From: Georgenia sp.
GTDB taxonomy: Bacteria; Actinomycetota; Actinomycetes; Actinomycetales; Actinomycetaceae
Length of the DNA stretch: 7,002 nt
Reading direction: 5' to 3'
NCBI GenBank assembly: GCA_027322565.1
Contig: DAHVRG010000280.1
Span: 1 to 7,002 of the forward strand
In this document: positions 5,068-7,002 of the stretch, piece after piece
Layout of the letters: each line of letters begins with the position of its first letter
How positions within the stretch are numbered: position 1 is the first letter of the stretch
Made by a program: the position numbers and the translations under genes
Notes under the pieces: generated by a model
Told to the model about the DNA's origin: nothing
The model's input: the letters and a program-made list of their open reading frames with translations, nothing else
The model's database searches: none

Positions 5068-6045
5068 GTGCCCACCGTGTCCGAGCGTCCGCTGCCCGCG
5101 CCCGCGGCCGTCTGGTCCACCCCGATGACCACCCGGTTCCGCGGCATCACCACCCGCGACGGCGTGCTGCTGCGCGGCGACGCGGGGTGGGGCGAGTTCT
5201 CCCCCTTCTGGGATTACGACGTCGCTGAGGCCGCGCCGTGGCTCGCCGCCGCCCGCGAGGCGACGGACGAGGGCTGGCCCGAGCCGGTGCGGGACCGCGT
5301 CCCGGTCAACGTCACTGTCCCCGCAGTCGGGCCAGAGCAGGCCGCCGCGATCGTCGCCGCGAGCGACGGCTGCCGCACCGCGAAGGTCAAGGTCGCCGAG
5401 CCCGGGCAGGACGTGGCCGAGGAGCAGGCGCGGCTCGAGGCCGTCCGCGACGCCCTCGGCCCGGAGGGCAGGATCCGCATCGACGCCAACGGGGCCTGGG
5501 ACCTGGACACCGCGCTCGACCGGCTGCCCGTGCTCGACCGGGCCGCCGGCGGGCTGGAGTACGCCGAGCAGCCCTGCGCGGACGTCGCGGAGCTCGCGGC
5601 GCTGCGCCGGCGCACCGACGTCCCGATCGCCGCCGACGAGTCGATCCGGCGGGCCGCCGACCCGCTCGCCGTGCGCCGGGCCGAGGCCGCCGACGTCGTC
5701 GTGCTCAAGGTGCAGCCGCTCGGCGGCGTGCGCGCCTGTCTGCGGCTCGCCGAGGCGGTCGGGCTGCCCGTCGTCGTCTCCTCCGCGCTGGAGTCCTCGG
5801 TGGGGATCGCCGCCGGGGTGGCGCTCGCCGCCGCGCTGCCCGAGCTGCACCACGCGTGCGGGCTCGGGACGGTGCGGCTCCTCGAGCGCGACACCGTCCC
5901 CGACCCGCTCGTCCCGCGCGGCGGGTACCTGCCCGTCACCGTGCCCGAGCCGACGGCGGAGAGCCTCGCCGCGGTCGCCGCCCCACCGCAGGTACACGAC
6001 CGGTGGAGCGCCCGGCTCCGCGACGTCGCCGGGGTCGACCGGTGA
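5068..6045 (+). CDS. menC: o-succinylbenzoate synthase MenC
   Basis: A 325-residue enolase-superfamily dehydratase that converts SHCHC to o-succinylbenzoate. The residues expected for the acid-base and Mg-binding centre are present: K106 and K108 in AKVKV, D139 and N141 in [10 protein letters not shown]167 in EYAEQP, D190 in AADES, and K214 in VLKVQP. D139, E167 and D190 would hold Mg2+, and K108 and K214 would flank the substrate. The N-terminal capping part is short, as in actinobacterial MenC. The GTG at 5068 is chosen because it sits six bases after TATCCT and gives a normal N-terminus leading to [13 protein letters not shown] 5077 is a possible alternative that would shorten the protein by three residues. 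The frame stays open far upstream of 5068, but that stretch is antisense to menB and has no homology. The gene overlaps menD by four bases. Confidence 0.94.
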   Translation: MPTVSERPLPAPAAVWSTPMTTRFRGITTRDGVLLRGDAGWGEFSPFWDYDVAEAAPWLAAAREATDEGWPEPVRDRVPVNVTVPAVGPEQAAAIVAASDGCRTAKVKVAEPGQDVAEEQARLEAVRDALGPEGRIRIDANGAWDLDTALDRLPVLDRAAGGLEYAEQPCADVAELAALRRRTDVPIAADESIRRAADPLAVRRAEAADVVVLKVQPLGGVRACLRLAEAVGLPVVVSSALESSVGIAAGVALAAALPELHHACGLGTVRLLERDTVPDPLVPRGGYLPVTVPEPTAESLAAVAAPPQVHDRWSARLRDVAGVDR

Positions 6046-7002
6046 CCGCCGAGGCGCCCGCGGCACTGCTCGCCCGCGCGGTCGTCACCGCCCTGGTCCA
6101 GGGCGGGGTGCGCCACGTCGTGCTCGCCCCGGGGTCGCGCAGTGCCCCGCTCGCCTACGCCCTGCTCGCAGCGCACGAGGCCGGCTGGCTGCGGCTGCAC
6201 GTGCGGGTCGACGAGCGGGTCGCCGGCTTCGTCGCCCTCGGTCTGGCCCGTGCGGACAACGAGCCCGTCGCCGCCGTCACCACCTCCGGCACCGCGGTTG
6301 CCAACCTCCACCCCGCGGTGCTCGAGGCCGCCCACAGCGGGGTGCCGCTCGTCGTCCTCAGCGCCGACCGACCGCACGAGATGCGCCGCACCGGGGCCAA
6401 CCAGACGACCGAGCAGGTCGGCATCTTCGGGTCGGCACCGCGCTGGCACTCCGACCTGCCGGCCGACACCCCGGCCCGGGCCGCCCGGCAGGTCGTGGTC
6501 CGGGCGCTCGCGGCCGCCACCGGGGCGCGTTCGGGCGACCCCGGCCCGGTGCACCTCAACCTCGCCTTCCGTGACCCGCTCGTCCCCGTCCGGCCGTGGG
6601 AGCCGGGCCGCCCACCCGAGCGGCGGGAGGTGGTCGTGCGCCAGGAGCGCAGCGGCATCCTCGATGTACCGGCGGGGGGCCGGACCGTCGTCGTCGCCGG
6701 CGACGGCGCGGGCCCGGAGGCGGCGCGGGTCGCCGAGGCCGGCGGCTGGCCGCTGCTCGCGGAGCCGACCTCGGGCGCGCGCACCGGTCCCAACGCCGTC
6801 CCCGCCTACCGCCTGCTCCTCACCGAGCTCGGGGCCGAGGTCGACCGGGTGCTCGTCTACGGGCACCCCACCCTGTCCCGACCGGTCAGCTCCCTGCTCG
6901 CCGAACCCGCCCGCGACGTCGTCGTGGTCGCGCCGACGGGTGCGGTCTGGCCCGACGTCGCCGGGACCGCCGAGCACGTGACACCCGCGGTCCGGGTGGT
7001 GC
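6042..7002 (+). CDS. menD: SEPHCHC synthase MenD, N-terminal part (runs off the window)
   Basis: The first 320 codons of a thiamine-diphosphate enzyme that joins isochorismate with the succinyl semialdehyde unit from 2-oxoglutarate, the committed step of menaquinone synthesis. Conserved segments are [14 protein letters not shown] (28-41), [15 protein letters not shown] (55-69) with Glu58 as the expected ThDP-activating glutamate, [17 protein letters not shown] (80-96) and [19 protein letters not shown] (107-125). This covers the PYR domain and part of the central domain. The C-terminal PP domain with its Mg/diphosphate motif lies beyond 7002. The GTG start overlaps the menC stop as GTGA (6042-6045), indicating translational coupling in a menC-menD operon. 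No strong independent RBS is visible. The frame is open to the window edge with no damage. Confidence 0.95.
   Translation, partial: MTAEAPAALLARAVVTALVQGGVRHVVLAPGSRSAPLAYALLAAHEAGWLRLHVRVDERVAGFVALGLARADNEPVAAVTTSGTAVANLHPAVLEAAHSGVPLVVLSADRPHEMRRTGANQTTEQVGIFGSAPRWHSDLPADTPARAARQVVVRALAAATGARSGDPGPVHLNLAFRDPLVPVRPWEPGRPPERREVVVRQERSGILDVPAGGRTVVVAGDGAGPEAARVAEAGGWPLLAEPTSGARTGPNAVPAYRLLLTELGAEVDRVLVYGHPTLSRPVSSLLAEPARDVVVVAPTGAVWPDVAGTAEHVTPAVRVV

Noticed and set aside
5008..6066. Upstream extension of the menB frame across menC
   Set aside because: The added translation is compositionally biased antisense of menC. MenB begins at MTDL, as in its relatives.

Overview
The window is a very GC-rich, densely coded piece of an Actinomycetota chromosome. 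The base composition, actinobacterial-type MenB and MenE proteins, TANNNT -10 boxes placed directly before start codons, and frequent GTG starts all point that way. The arrangement resembles Micrococcales, perhaps an Intrasporangiaceae-like genus, but that placement is inference and not shown by any single marker.

Layout, left to right: the 3' end of an amidohydrolase gene (2-409, +); menA (426-1295, -) and menE (1352-2545, -), transcribed in the order menE then menA; a DUF3048 (YerB-like) lipoprotein gene (2607-3662, +), divergent from menE across 61 bp; a 373-bp intergenic region (3663-4035) with no convincing gene but several strong inverted repeats; menB (4036-5007, -); menC (5068-6045, +), divergent from menB across 60 bp; and menD (6042 onward, +), which overlaps menC by 4 nt and runs off the right edge.

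The five men genes cover most of the classical o-succinylbenzoate route to menaquinone. MenD makes SEPHCHC from isochorismate and 2-oxoglutarate, MenC forms o-succinylbenzoate, MenE activates it with CoA, MenB closes the naphthoate ring, and MenA prenylates 1,4-dihydroxy-2-naphthoate in the membrane. The isochorismate synthase, the MenH-type lyase, the DHNA-CoA thioesterase and the final methyltransferase are not in the window. Instead of one operon the pathway is split into divergent units (menE-menA, menB, menC-menD), so coordinated expression would have to come from shared promoter features.

I found no mobile element, CRISPR array, rRNA or tRNA, and no convincing new protein system. The two signals most worth a second look are non-coding. 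First, a chain of mutually pairing inverted repeats lies at 3830-4027 between convergent genes: a 16-bp perfect repeat, an 18-bp perfect palindrome and a bulged 14-bp stem. Second, menE, menB and menC all appear to have promoters that start transcription at or within a base or two of the start codon (leaderless mRNAs), and in both divergent regions small repeats sit between the opposed -10 boxes.
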